Positions 7,436-16,134 of a DNA stretch of 64,000 nt are shown piece by piece (the first letter of the stretch is position 1; every line of letters starts with the position of its first letter). Position numbers and translations under genes: made by a program. The notes below the pieces were generated by a model, which was not told the origin of the DNA, made no database searches, and saw nothing but the letters and a program-made list of their open reading frames with translations. The stretch is from NCBI RefSeq assembly GCF_027706725.1, contig NZ_JAQFWQ010000019.1, positions 1 through 64,000 on the forward strand, written 5' to 3'. The DNA is from Nocardiopsis endophytica (GTDB lineage Bacteria; Actinomycetota; Actinomycetes; Streptosporangiales; Streptosporangiaceae).

Positions 7436-9118
7436 ATGAATCCGCCTGAGCCGCAGACCGACGCGAGCGCCCCGGCCCCCGGGCCGGTGGCCGCCGTGGG
7501 CGCGGGGCCCGGCGACGCCGGGCTGCTCACGCTGCGCGGCGCCCAGGTGCTCGCCGAGGCCGACGTGGTGTTCGGGCTGCGCGAGCCGGGGCCGGAGATG
7601 GCCGGGCACCGCGAGGCGCTGCTGGCCCACTGCAAGGAGGGCGCCGAGTTCGTCCCCGCCGAGGAGTGCGGGGGCGGCGACGCCGACGCCGAGGCCGTGC
7701 GCCGCGCCCTGGGCGGCGCCCGGGTGGTGCGGCTGTACAGCGGCGACCCCGTCTTCGGCTGCCGCGCCGACCTCCTGGCCCAGGCCTGCTCCGCCGCCGG
7801 GGTCGAGTTCGAGCTGGTCCCCGGCCTGTCCTCGGTGACCGCGGTCCCGGCCTTCGCCGGGGTGCCGATGATGCCCAAGGGCACCGCCGAGGTGCGGGTG
7901 GTCAACGGCAAGGAGGAGGCCGTCGACTGGGAGCGGCTCGCCGCCGAGCTGTCCGGGCGCGACGACGCCTCGCTGGCGGTGATGTTCCCCGACGCCCCCG
8001 AGGGCGACCGGTCCGCCGGGCCCGGGTTCGACCGGCTGTGCAAGGCCCTGGTCGCCGGGGGCCACCCCGGGACCACCCCGGTGGCGGTCACCCGGATGGG
8101 CGGCACCACCGAGCAGACCACCGTGGTGTCCACGCTGTCCCGCCTGGTCGCCGACCTCAAGGCGTTCGACGCCAAGGGCCACCACGCCACCGCCCCGGCG
8201 CTGTTCATGATGGGCCCCGGGGTGGCCCGCCAGCCCGAGCTGTCCTGGTACGAGTCCCGCCCGCTGTTCGGCTGGCGGGTGCTGGTGCCGCGCACCAAGG
8301 AGCAGGCCGCGAGCCTGTCCGAGCAGCTCCGCGACTACGGGGCGGTGCCCGAGGAGGTGCCCACCATCTCGGTGGAGCCCCCGCGCACCCCCCAGCAGAT
8401 GGAGCGGGCCGTGCGCGGCCTGGTCACCGGCCGCTACCAGTGGGTGGCCTTCACCTCGGTCAACGCGGTCAAGGCGGTGCGCGAGAAGTTCGAGGAGTAC
8501 GGGCTGGACGCGCGCGCGTTCGCCGGGGTCAAGGTGGCCGCGGTGGGCGAGCAGACCGCCGCGCGGCTGCGCGAATTCGGCATCCAGCCGGACCTGGCCC
8601 CGCCGCCGGACCGCCAGTCCGGCGCCGGGCTGGTCGAGGTCTGGCCGCCCTACGACGCCGAGCTGGACCCGATCGAGCGGGTGCTGCTGCCGCGCGCCGA
8701 CATCGCCACCGAGACCCTCTCCTCCGGCCTGGCCGACCTGGGCTGGGAGGTCGACGACGTCACCGCCTACCGCACGGTGCGCGCGGCCCCGCCGCCCGCC
8801 CCGGTGCGCGAGGCGATCAAGGGCGGCGCCTTCGACGCGGTGCTGTTCACCTCCTCCTCCACGGTGCGCAACCTCGTGGGGATCGCCGGCAAGCCGCACA
8901 ACACCACGGTGATCGCGGTGATCGGGCCGGAGACCGCCAAGACCGCCGAGGAGTACGGCCTGCGGGTGGACGTCGTGGCCCCGAAGACCTCGGTTTCGGC
9001 TCTGGCGGAGGCGCTTTCGGAGTACGGTGCCAAGCAGCGGGCCGAGGCGCTGGAGGCCGGCAAGCCGGCGCTCAAGCCGAGCCAGAAGCGGCGCGGCCGC
9101 CGCCGGAAGACGCTGTGA
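7436..9118 (+). CDS. hemD: Uroporphyrinogen-III synthase fused to a methyltransferase-like domain (HemD)
   Basis: A 560-residue fusion. Residues 10-260 are a SUMT/CobA-type tetrapyrrole methylase domain (AVGAGPGDAGLLTLRGA; RLYSGDPVFG). The usual GVPLTHRG segment is changed to GVPMMPKG, so methylase activity is uncertain. Residues 275-530 are uroporphyrinogen-III synthase, which closes hydroxymethylbilane with inversion of ring D (FTSVNAV; AVGEQTA; FTSSSTV). This fusion is normal in actinomycete heme operons. A basic tail (KRRGRRRK) ends the protein. ATG 7436 was chosen because AGGAG lies 10 bases upstream; a GTG at 7427 is too close to it. Confidence 0.92.
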   Translation: MNPPEPQTDASAPAPGPVAAVGAGPGDAGLLTLRGAQVLAEADVVFGLREPGPEMAGHREALLAHCKEGAEFVPAEECGGGDADAEAVRRALGGARVVRLYSGDPVFGCRADLLAQACSAAGVEFELVPGLSSVTAVPAFAGVPMMPKGTAEVRVVNGKEEAVDWERLAAELSGRDDASLAVMFPDAPEGDRSAGPGFDRLCKALVAGGHPGTTPVAVTRMGGTTEQTTVVSTLSRLVADLKAFDAKGHHATAPALFMMGPGVARQPELSWYESRPLFGWRVLVPRTKEQAASLSEQLRDYGAVPEEVPTISVEPPRTPQQMERAVRGLVTGRYQWVAFTSVNAVKAVREKFEEYGLDARAFAGVKVAAVGEQTAARLREFGIQPDLAPPPDRQSGAGLVEVWPPYDAELDPIERVLLPRADIATETLSSGLADLGWEVDDVTAYRTVRAAPPPAPVREAIKGGAFDAVLFTSSSTVRNLVGIAGKPHNTTVIAVIGPETAKTAEEYGLRVDVVAPKTSVSALAEALSEYGAKQRAEALEAGKPALKPSQKRRGRRRKTL

Positions 9119-9135
9119 CGAAGGGGGACCCACCG

Positions 9136-10119
9136 ATGAACGCCCGCTTCCCCGCCGCACGCCCGCGGCGCCTGCGCCGCACCCCGGCGCTGCGCCGCCT
9201 GGTCGCCGAGACCCGGCCGCGGCCCGAGGAGCTCATCCTGCCGGTGTTCGTCAAGGAGGGCCTGGACGAGCCCAACCCGGTGGAGTCGATGCCCGGGGTG
9301 GTCCAGCACACGCGGGACAGCGTGCGCAAGGCCGCCCAGGAGGCCGCCGAGGCCGGGGTCGGCGCGCTCATCCTCTTCGGCATCCCGCAGTACAAGGACG
9401 AGCGCGGATCGGCCGCCGACGACCCGGGCGGCGTGCTCCAGCGGACCCTGCGCGACCTGGACTCCGATGTCGGGGACGCGCTCGTGGTCATGTCCGACCT
9501 GTGCCTGGACGAGTTCACCTCGCACGGGCACTGCGGGCTGCTCACCCCCACCGGCGAGGTGGACAACGACGCCACGCTGGAGCGCTACGCCTCGATCGCG
9601 GTCGCCCAGGCCGCGGCCGGGGCGCAGGTGGTCGCCCCCAGCGGGATGATGGACGGCCAGGTCGCGGCGATCCGCGCCGCCCTGGACGGCGCCGGGTACA
9701 CCCAGGTGCCCATCCTGTCCTACGCCGCCAAGTACGCCTCCGCCTTCTACGGCCCCTTCCGCGAGGCGGCCGAGGGGGCGCCGCGGTTCGGCGACCGCAG
9801 CGGCTACCAGCAGGACCCGGCCAACGCCGCCGAGGCGCTGCGCGAGGTGGAGCTGGACGTGGCCGAGGGCGCCGACATGGTGATGGTCAAACCGGGCCTG
9901 GCCTACCTGGACATCCTGGCCAAGGTGGCCGAGGCCTGTCCGGTGCCGGTGTCCTCCTACCAGGTGTCGGGCGAGTACGCCATGGTGGAGGCCGCCGCGC
10001 AGAAGGGCTGGCTGGACCGCGAGCGCGCGATCCTGGAGACGATCACCAGCCTCCGCAGGGCGGGGGCGGCGCAGATCCTCACCTATTGGGCGGTAGAGGC
10101 GGCACGCCTGCTGAGGTGA
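9136..10119 (+). CDS. hemB: Delta-aminolevulinate dehydratase HemB
   Basis: A 327-residue porphobilinogen synthase that condenses two aminolevulinate molecules. The two Schiff-base lysines are in AAKYASAFYGPFR and MVKPGLAYLD. The metal site reads SDLCLDEFTSHGHCG: an Asp replaces the first zinc cysteine, which points to the Mg/K-dependent rather than the zinc-dependent type. It lies 17 bases after hemD with the site AAGGGGG, so it is probably in the same operon. Confidence 0.95.
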   Translation: MNARFPAARPRRLRRTPALRRLVAETRPRPEELILPVFVKEGLDEPNPVESMPGVVQHTRDSVRKAAQEAAEAGVGALILFGIPQYKDERGSAADDPGGVLQRTLRDLDSDVGDALVVMSDLCLDEFTSHGHCGLLTPTGEVDNDATLERYASIAVAQAAAGAQVVAPSGMMDGQVAAIRAALDGAGYTQVPILSYAAKYASAFYGPFREAAEGAPRFGDRSGYQQDPANAAEALREVELDVAEGADMVMVKPGLAYLDILAKVAEACPVPVSSYQVSGEYAMVEAAAQKGWLDRERAILETITSLRRAGAAQILTYWAVEAARLLR

Positions 10120-10202
10120 CCTGAGGACCGGCAAGGACCGGGACGGGGCCGCCGAGGCCGGGACCCCGCTCCGGACGGAGACGACGAGCGGGGAGGCCGC
10201 GG

Positions 10203-10865
10203 ATGGCGGACGTACTCAACCGGCGGCGGCGCGGGCACGGCCGCCGCGGCGGGCCGGGCGGCGGCATGCGGGAGGCGGCGCTGGCCTACGCGGCCCTGGG
10301 GTGGCCGGTGGTCCGCGGCGCGGCCCCCTCCACCCTGGGCGGGCGGGCCTGCGGGTGCGACCGCATCGGCTGCCCCGACCCGGCCGCGCACCCGGTCTCG
10401 GCCGCCTGGGCGGTCGAGGCCACCACCGACGCCGACACCGTGGACCGCTGGTGGGGCGCCGAGCCCGAGGCCAACGTCATCCTGCCCACCGGCCGGGTCT
10501 TCGACGTGTTCGACGTCCCCGCCGGGGCCGGGGTGATGGCCATGGCCCGGATGGACCGCGCCGGGGTCGGCCCCGGCCCGGTCGCCGCGGTCGACGCCCG
10601 CCGCTACCTGTTCTTCGTGGCCACCCGCTCGCCCGCGGACGAGGACGAGTGGTGGTCCTGCCACCTGGACTGCGTCCCCGAGACCCTGGAGGACACCCCG
10701 GGCCTGCGCTGGCACTGCCGCAACAGCTACGTGACGGCCGCGCCGTCGCTGATGGCCGGCGGCGACCGGGTGGCCTGGATCCGCTCCCCGCACGACGGCC
10801 ACGCGCTGCCGGACCCGATCGCCGTCCTGGACGTCCTGGCGGACGCCTGCGAGGAGTTCGCCTAG
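10203..10865 (+). CDS. Bifunctional primase/polymerase-like protein
   Basis: A 220-residue protein resembling the N-terminal PrimPol domain of actinomycete and phage-type primases: ALAYAALGWPVV near residue 30, a cysteine cluster CGCDRIGC, and WWGAEPEANVILPTG. The catalytic acidic pair expected after this segment is replaced by FDVFDVPA, and no helicase part follows. It may therefore be an inactive relative used in regulation. Similar stand-alone proteins are found beside hemB in other actinomycetes, as I recall. Confidence 0.65.
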   Translation: MADVLNRRRRGHGRRGGPGGGMREAALAYAALGWPVVRGAAPSTLGGRACGCDRIGCPDPAAHPVSAAWAVEATTDADTVDRWWGAEPEANVILPTGRVFDVFDVPAGAGVMAMARMDRAGVGPGPVAAVDARRYLFFVATRSPADEDEWWSCHLDCVPETLEDTPGLRWHCRNSYVTAAPSLMAGGDRVAWIRSPHDGHALPDPIAVLDVLADACEEFA

Positions 10866-10871
10866 CCCCCG

Positions 10872-10935
10872 CGATGATCTCGACAGAGGTGCTGTCATCC
10901 CGTCGCTTTTGACCGCGCCTTCGTCGAGATCATCG
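10872..10935. repeat. Palindromic repeat family A
   Basis: Inverted repeat with arms CGATGATCTCGACAGA and TCGTCGAGATCATCG, lying between two convergent gene ends (10865 and 10949). Related copies are at 20205-20274 and 25287-25350. The position suggests a two-way terminator. Confidence 0.8.
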
Positions 10936-10948
10936 GGGGAGGGGCGCC

Positions 10949-11437
10949 TCAGGGCTCGACGCGCTCTTCGGCGACGAGGATGCCGTCCGCGTCGCTGTAG
11001 AGCCAGGCCTCCGGGCTGAACACGGTGTTGCCGAAGGCGACGGGCACGTCCAGCCGCCCCGCCCCGGTCTTGGCCGACTTGCGCGGGTTGGAGCCCAGCG
11101 CCTTGACCCCCAGGTCCAGCCGGGCCAGCTCCTCGGTGTCGCGCACCGCGCCGAAGACCACCACGCCCGCCCAGCCGTTCTCCGCGGCGGCGCGCGCGAT
11201 CATGTCGCCCATCAGGGCCGTGCGCAGCGACCCGCCGCCGTCCACGACCAGCACCCACCCCTCCCCGGGCTGGTTGAGCTGCTCCTTGACCAGGGCGTTG
11301 TCCTCGTGGCACTTGATCGTCGCGATCGGCCCGTGGAAGGCCGCGCGCCCGCCGTAGGAGCGGAACTGGGTCTCGCAGCTCTGCAGGGCGTCCCCGTGCG
11401 CGTCGATCAGGTCGGCGGTGGCGTAGGCCTCGGTCAT
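10949..11437 (-). CDS. rraA: RraA-family protein
   Basis: A 162-residue RraA fold. In E. coli RraA inhibits RNase E; other members are 4-hydroxy-4-methyl-2-oxoglutarate/oxaloacetate aldolases. Seen here: [14 protein letters not shown] (the glycine-rich loop, about residue 74) and GAVRDTEEL with the metal/substrate Arg-Asp pair. The sequence resembles true RraA regulators ([23 protein letters not shown]). ATG 11437 follows GAGGGAAGCGAGGGG. It is convergent with the PrimPol-like gene and divergent from hemL. Confidence 0.85.
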   Translation of the reverse strand: MTEAYATADLIDAHGDALQSCETQFRSYGGRAAFHGPIATIKCHEDNALVKEQLNQPGEGWVLVVDGGGSLRTALMGDMIARAAAENGWAGVVVFGAVRDTEELARLDLGVKALGSNPRKSAKTGAGRLDVPVAFGNTVFSPEAWLYSDADGILVAEERVEP

Positions 11438-11555
11438 GGTCCCCTCGCTTCCCTCGCAATGGCGTCGGGAGAACGGTATCCGTGCCGGAGGGGTGGGCCC
11501 ACGCCGGGGCGCGGGCCGGGCCGCGGTCCCGGCGCGCCGGTGCCACACTGGGGCT

Positions 11556-12845
11556 GTGGCTACACATGAGACATCCGCTGAGCTGTTCCGACGCGCCGCC
11601 GCCGTGGTCCCCGGCGCGGTGAACTCGCCCGTGCGCGCCTTCGGCGCGGTGGGCGGCACCCCGCCCTTCATGGCCTCCGGGCGGGGCCCCTACCTGACCG
11701 ACGTGGACGGCAACACCTACGTCGACCTGATCTGCTCCTGGGGGCCGCTGCTCCTCGGGCACACCCACCCGGCCGTGGTCGAGGCTCTGCACGGGGCCGC
11801 CGCCAAGGGCACCTCCTTCGGCACGCCCAGCGGGGGCGAGGTGGAGCTGGCCGAGGAGATCGCCGCCCGCGCGCCGGTGGACCGGGTCCGGCTGGTCAAC
11901 TCCGGGACCGAGGCCACCATGTCGGCCATCCGCCTGGCCCGCGGCGCCACCGGCCGCGGCAAGGTGGTCAAGTTCGCCGGGAACTACCACGGGCACGTCG
12001 ACGCCCTGCTGGCCTCGGCCGGGTCCGGGGTGGCGACCTTCGGGCTGCCCGACTCGCCCGGGGTGACCGGCGCGAGCGCCGCCGACACGATCGTGCTGCC
12101 CTACAACGACCCCGGGGCGGTGGAGCGGGTCTTCGCCGAGTCCGGGGACGAGATCGCCTGCGTCATCGCCGAGGCCTGCCCCGCCAACATGGGCGTGGTG
12201 CCGCCCAAGGACGGGTTCAACGCCCGGCTGCGGGAGATCACCGAGCGGCACGGGGCGCTGCTGGTGCTCGACGAGGTGCTCACCGGCTTCCGGGTCTCCT
12301 CCTCGGGCTGGTACGGCCTGGAGGGCGTGCGGCCCGACCTGATGACCTTCGGCAAGGTCATGGGCGGCGGCCTGCCCGCGGCGGCCTTCGGCGGGCGCGC
12401 CGACGTCATGGAGCAGCTCGCCCCGTCCGGGCCGGTCTACCAGGCGGGAACGCTGTCCGGGAACCCGCTGGCCACCGCCGCCGGGCTGGCCACCCTGCGC
12501 AACGCCACCGACGAGGTCTACGCCCGCATCGACCGGGTGAGCGCGCAGGTCGCCGACGCCGCCGAGCGGGAGCTGGCCGCGGCCGGGGTGCCGCACCGGG
12601 TGCAGCGCGGAGGCAGCCTGTTCACGGTCTTCTTCACCGAGGAGGAGGTCACCGACTTCGACGGTGCGCGCAAGCAGGACACCGACGCCTTCGCGCGGTT
12701 CTTCCACGCCATGCTGGACCAGGGCGTGTACCTGCCCCCGGCGGCGTTCGAGGCGTGGTTCTTCTCGGCCGCGCACGACGACGAGGCCGTGGAGCGCGTG
12801 CTGGCGGCCCTGCCCGGGGCGGCGCGGGCCGCGGCCCGAGGCTAG
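11556..12845 (+). CDS. hemL: Glutamate-1-semialdehyde 2,1-aminomutase HemL
   Basis: A 429-residue PLP enzyme that converts glutamate-1-semialdehyde into 5-aminolevulinate, completing the C5 route begun by HemA. The PLP lysine is in [17 protein letters not shown] (about residue 270). Other family segments are [34 protein letters not shown] and [10 protein letters not shown]. It starts at GTG 11556. It is not in the rex-hem operon but lies 1.4 kb further on. No strong ribosome-binding site is seen, which may mean a leaderless or very short leader. Confidence 0.95.
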   Translation: MATHETSAELFRRAAAVVPGAVNSPVRAFGAVGGTPPFMASGRGPYLTDVDGNTYVDLICSWGPLLLGHTHPAVVEALHGAAAKGTSFGTPSGGEVELAEEIAARAPVDRVRLVNSGTEATMSAIRLARGATGRGKVVKFAGNYHGHVDALLASAGSGVATFGLPDSPGVTGASAADTIVLPYNDPGAVERVFAESGDEIACVIAEACPANMGVVPPKDGFNARLREITERHGALLVLDEVLTGFRVSSSGWYGLEGVRPDLMTFGKVMGGGLPAAAFGGRADVMEQLAPSGPVYQAGTLSGNPLATAAGLATLRNATDEVYARIDRVSAQVADAAERELAAAGVPHRVQRGGSLFTVFFTEEEVTDFDGARKQDTDAFARFFHAMLDQGVYLPPAAFEAWFFSAAHDDEAVERVLAALPGAARAAARG

Positions 12846-12940
12846 CGGCGCCGTCCGGGCGGGCGGCGTCTACCCTGTTCACAGCGGCGCCCCCGCCCGC
12901 CCCGCCGCCGGATCCCAACCCGAACGGAAAGACGTACCCG

Positions 12941-13579
12941 ATGACCGCGACGACCGTCGTCCACCTGCTCAGACACGGTGAGGTGGAAAACCCCGACCGG
13001 ATCCTCTACGGCCGCCTGCCGGACTTCCACCTCAGCGACGCCGGCCTGCGCATGGCCGAACGCGCCGCCGGGTGGTTCGACGGCCGCGACATCGCCGCGC
13101 TGTACTCCTCCCCGCTGGAGCGGGCCCAGGAGACCGCCGCGCCTCTGGCCGAGCGGACCGGCCTGGAGGTGCGCCTGGACGCGCGGCTGATCGAGTCCGG
13201 CAACAAGCTGGAGGGGCGGCGGGTCACCGGCCGGTCGCTGCGCACCGACCCGGCGGTGCTGCGGCACCTGTACAACCCGCTGAAGCCCTCCTGGGGCGAG
13301 CCCTACGGTGAGATCGCCGCGCGCATGGTCGAGGTGGTCAAGGCGGTGCGCAAGGAGGCCTGGGGGCGCGAGGCGGTGTGCGTGAGCCACCAGCTCCCGA
13401 TCTGGACGGCCCGGCGCGCGGCCGAGCGGCGCCGGCTGTGGCACCGCCCCGACCGCCGCCAGTGCAACCTGGCCAGTGTGACCTCGCTGACGTTCGAGGA
13501 CCAGCGTCTGGTGAGCGTGGGCTACACCGAGCCGGCCGCCGATCTCTACGGTGCGGAGCCGCAGGTGCCGGGCGCCTGA
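12941..13579 (+). CDS. Histidine-phosphatase-family protein
   Basis: A 212-residue member of the phosphoglycerate-mutase-like superfamily. The catalytic LLRHGEV is at residues 9-15, YSSPLERAQETA follows near residue 58, and the second histidine is in VCVSHQLPIW. The substrate is unknown; many of these proteins are phosphatases. A -10-like TACCCT lies at 12871-12876. In other actinomycetes a thioredoxin and cytochrome c biogenesis genes often follow, but here bS22 does. Confidence 0.85.
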   Translation: MTATTVVHLLRHGEVENPDRILYGRLPDFHLSDAGLRMAERAAGWFDGRDIAALYSSPLERAQETAAPLAERTGLEVRLDARLIESGNKLEGRRVTGRSLRTDPAVLRHLYNPLKPSWGEPYGEIAARMVEVVKAVRKEAWGREAVCVSHQLPIWTARRAAERRRLWHRPDRRQCNLASVTSLTFEDQRLVSVGYTEPAADLYGAEPQVPGA

Positions 13580-13672
13580 CCTGGAGCGTGTGCGTGCGGC
13601 GGAACCGGACCGGGTAGGCTGGCTCATCGGGTGCGGCACCGCCGCCCGTGGCAGGCGCCGCCGCACTCTCCC

Positions 13673-13715
13673 GACGGGCCCGCACGCCGTCCTCCGGCGT
13701 GCTCCCGGGCCCGTC
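13673..13715. terminator. Long hairpin before bS22
   Basis: GACGGGCCCG (13673-13682) pairs with CGGGCCCGTC (13706-13715), and inside it CACGCCG pairs with CGGCGTG around a 5-base loop, with a 4-base bulge. There is no T-run. It could end the phosphatase transcript or act as a control element in the bS22 leader; a -10-like TAGGCT lies upstream at 13615-13620. Confidence 0.6.
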
Positions 13716-13748
13716 GTGTCCCGATGTCTTCTGCGAGAAGGTGATCGC

Positions 13749-13847
13749 ATGGGTTCCGTCATCAAGAAGCGCCGCAAGCGCATGGCGAAGAAGAAGCACC
13801 GCAAGCTGCTCAAGCGCACGCGTGTCGCGCGCCGCAACAAGAAGTAG
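13749..13847 (+). CDS. Small ribosomal protein bS22 (AURKAIP1/COX24 domain)
   Basis: A 32-residue very basic protein beginning MGSVIKKRRKRMAKKKHRKL. It matches the actinobacterial bS22 protein seen bound to the 30S subunit in mycobacterial ribosome structures. ATG 13749 follows GAGAAGG with good spacing. Confidence 0.9.
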   Translation: MGSVIKKRRKRMAKKKHRKLLKRTRVARRNKK

Positions 13848-13921
13848 GCGCCCCTCGCCTCGGCCGCGGCCGGGGCGGAGCGGAGGACACCTGTGATCCC
13901 GATGTGTGGAGGCGTGCCTCG

Positions 13922-14827
13922 ATGAGCCGCGTCGTGATCGTCACCGGGGCCTCCCGGTACGTGGGGGCCCGGGCCGCCGAGGCCCTGAGCGCCGACCCCG
14001 GCGTCGGCCGGGTGGTCGCCATGGACTCGGCGCCGCCGGGCCGCGGCCTCGGCGCGGCCGAGTTCGTGCCCGTGCGCCTGCACGACCAGAGCGTCGGCGA
14101 CGTGGTCCGCGAGACCGGGGCCGACACGGTGGTGCACCTGGGCTTCGCCGAGACCCCCGCCGCCGGGCGCCGCCGGGCCCCCGGCCGCGACGTGCTGGGC
14201 ACCCTGCAGCTGCTGGACGCCTGCCAGCGGTCGGAGGCCGTGCGGCGGCTGGTGGTCCGCTCCAGCGCCGCCGTCGGCACCGGCCCCGGCGGGGCGGACT
14301 CCTCGGAGGCCGCCCGCATCGAGCGGCACACCGCCGCGCTGTCCCGCCGCCGCCCCGACCTGTCGGTGGCGGTGCTGCGGTTCGCCGGCATCATCGGCCC
14401 CTCGGTGGAGTCCCCGCTGACCCGCTACCTCGGGCTGCGGGTGGTGCCCACCGTGCGCGGCTACGACCCCCGGATGCAGTTCATCCACCAGGACGACGGG
14501 GTGGAGGCGGTGCGCCGGATGGCGCTCGCCGACGACGGCGACGGGGGCGCCCCCGACGGGGTGTTCGACGTCGCCGCACCCGGCTCGCTGCCGCTCTCGC
14601 ACTGCCTGCGCCGCGTGGGGCGGCACCGGTTCGCCCTCCCCGAGCGCGGCCTGAAGGTGCTGCGCGGGCTGGCCCGCCGGGGCGAGGTGGACTACTCGCC
14701 CGAGCGGCTCCGCCAGCTGTGCTGCGACCACGTCCTGGACCCCACCGAACTGGAGCGGGCCATCGGCTGGACCCCCTCCTACACCTCCCAGGAGGCCTTC
14801 GAGACCTTCCTGGCCACGGCGGCCTAG
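13922..14827 (+). CDS. NAD-dependent epimerase/dehydratase-type SDR protein
   Basis: A 301-residue Rossmann protein. The nucleotide-binding segment is VIVTGASRYVGARAAEAL, a variant of the usual TGxxGxxG with the middle glycine kept. Asp near residue 40 (VVAMDSAPP) suggests NAD. The usual YxxxK active site is not clear; the stretch SSEAARIERHTAALSRRR takes its place, so it may bind nucleotide without extended-SDR catalysis. ATG 13922 has GGAGG nine bases upstream. It follows bS22, an arrangement conserved in Streptomyces as I recall. Confidence 0.8.
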   Translation: MSRVVIVTGASRYVGARAAEALSADPGVGRVVAMDSAPPGRGLGAAEFVPVRLHDQSVGDVVRETGADTVVHLGFAETPAAGRRRAPGRDVLGTLQLLDACQRSEAVRRLVVRSSAAVGTGPGGADSSEAARIERHTAALSRRRPDLSVAVLRFAGIIGPSVESPLTRYLGLRVVPTVRGYDPRMQFIHQDDGVEAVRRMALADDGDGGAPDGVFDVAAPGSLPLSHCLRRVGRHRFALPERGLKVLRGLARRGEVDYSPERLRQLCCDHVLDPTELERAIGWTPSYTSQEAFETFLATAA

Positions 14828-15152
14828 GGGGCCACTCGCCCGTCCCGTCGGCGCATACAGGGCATACCGGGCGCGACGGGGGCCCTCGGCGATCCTGCGC
14901 CGTGAAATCGACGCTTTTTTGCAGATCGGGTGTCGGTTTCACCACCCTGGACGCCCTCGCGCCGGGCCGACGGCCGCTACAGGCGTGCTCGGCCACCCGA
15001 CCGGCCGGTCGCGCCGCCTCCCCGGACGACCGGCGGCCGGACGGACGGCGGGCAGGGTCCGGGAACCGCCCCGCTGTCGCCGTCGCCGCCCCTCTCCGGT
15101 GACCACGCACACACGCCGCACCCGACGGCGCCGCCGGAAGGGCGGCCCGCCC
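14828..15152. other. Gap with an imperfect hairpin
   Basis: A convergent intergenic region. The arms GTGAAATCGACGC and GTGTCGGTTTCAC (about 14902-14942) form an imperfect hairpin around TTTTTTGCAGATCGG, which may be a terminator. No supported gene is seen in the rest. Confidence 0.5.
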
Positions 15153-15938
15153 CTACCCCCGTTTGGCGCGGCGTAGGGCGCCTACCGCGAGTCCGCCGGC
15201 CAGGGCGCCTGCGGCGGCGGCGGGGACGCCCACGCGCAGTGCCGCGCGGTGGCGGCGGAACTCGTGCACCGGCCACCCGAGCGCCAGTGCCCGGCGGCGC
15301 AGGGCGTCGTCGGGGTTGACCGCGTTGGGGCGGCCCACCGCCGTCAGCAGCGGCAGGTCGTTGCACGAGTCGCTGTAGGCCGAGCACTCCGACAGGTCGA
15401 GGTCCTCGCGCTCGGCGAGGGCGCGCACCGCGTCGGCCTTGGCCGGGCCGTGCATCAGGTCGCCGATCAGCCGCCCGGTGTAGACCCCGTCCACCGTCTC
15501 GGCGACGGTGCCCAGGGCGCCGTCCAGGCCCAGACGGCGGGCCAGGATCGCGGCCAGCTCCACCGGCGTGGCGGTGACCAGCCACACCCGCTCGCCCGCC
15601 TCCAGGTGGCGCCGGACCAGCCGCACCGCGCCCTCCCACACCCGCGCGGACATCGACTCGTCGTAGATCTCCTCGCACAGCTCGACGAGGTCGTCCACGC
15701 GGTGCCCGGCGACGAACGCCAGCGCGGCCTCGCGCGCGGCGTTGATGTGCTCGGGCCGCTCGCTGCCGCCGACCCGGAAGACCGTCTGCCCCCACGCGAA
15801 CCGCAGCAGGTCGCGGGTGGTGAACAGGTCGCGGGCGGCCAGGCCGCGCGCGAAGTGGTAGATGGACGCGCCGCGCATGACGGTGTTGTCCACGTCGAAG
15901 AAGGCCGCGCGGCGCCGCCCCTGGTCTCGGCCGCTCAT
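15153..15938 (-). CDS. HAD-IB family phosphatase
   Basis: A 261-residue hydrolase of the SerB-like HAD subfamily IB. The nucleophile motif is AAFFDVDNTV (residues 11-20), motif II Thr is in VWLVTATPVEL, and motif III/IV is SAYSDSCNDLPLL. A C-terminal Ala/Gly-rich hydrophobic segment (about 232-250) may anchor it in the membrane. The substrate is unknown; relatives act on phosphoserine or lysophospholipids. Confidence 0.88.
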   Translation of the reverse strand: MSGRDQGRRRAAFFDVDNTVMRGASIYHFARGLAARDLFTTRDLLRFAWGQTVFRVGGSERPEHINAAREAALAFVAGHRVDDLVELCEEIYDESMSARVWEGAVRLVRRHLEAGERVWLVTATPVELAAILARRLGLDGALGTVAETVDGVYTGRLIGDLMHGPAKADAVRALAEREDLDLSECSAYSDSCNDLPLLTAVGRPNAVNPDDALRRRALALGWPVHEFRRHRAALRVGVPAAAAGALAGGLAVGALRRAKRG

Positions 15939-16000
15939 GGCGTCGAGCCTATGGCCCGGTGACTGGGCCCCGGTGCGCCCCGGCCCCGGCCGTCGGCGCA

Positions 16001-16014
16001 GTGAGGTAACTCAC
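16001..16014. promoter_or_regulatory. Short palindrome in a divergent promoter region
   Basis: GTGAGGTAACTCAC has 5-bp arms (GTGAG/CTCAC) around GTAA. It lies between the HAD gene (start 15938) and the membrane-ABM gene (start 16135) and could be a repressor site. No regulator can be assigned. Confidence 0.35.
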
Positions 16015-16134
16015 AGTCGGGGCGGGCGTGTGGGCCCCCGCCCCCGCACGGACCGGGCCTTCGGCCGCCGCTCCGACCGGCCGGGGAACGGCCCGATTCC
16101 CGTTCGGTCCCGATCGTGCAGCATCATTGGCGGG

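Noticed and set aside
7112-9160. 682-codon minus-strand frame opposite hemD
   Set aside because: Gly/His/Arg-rich shadow of a well-supported hemD gene.
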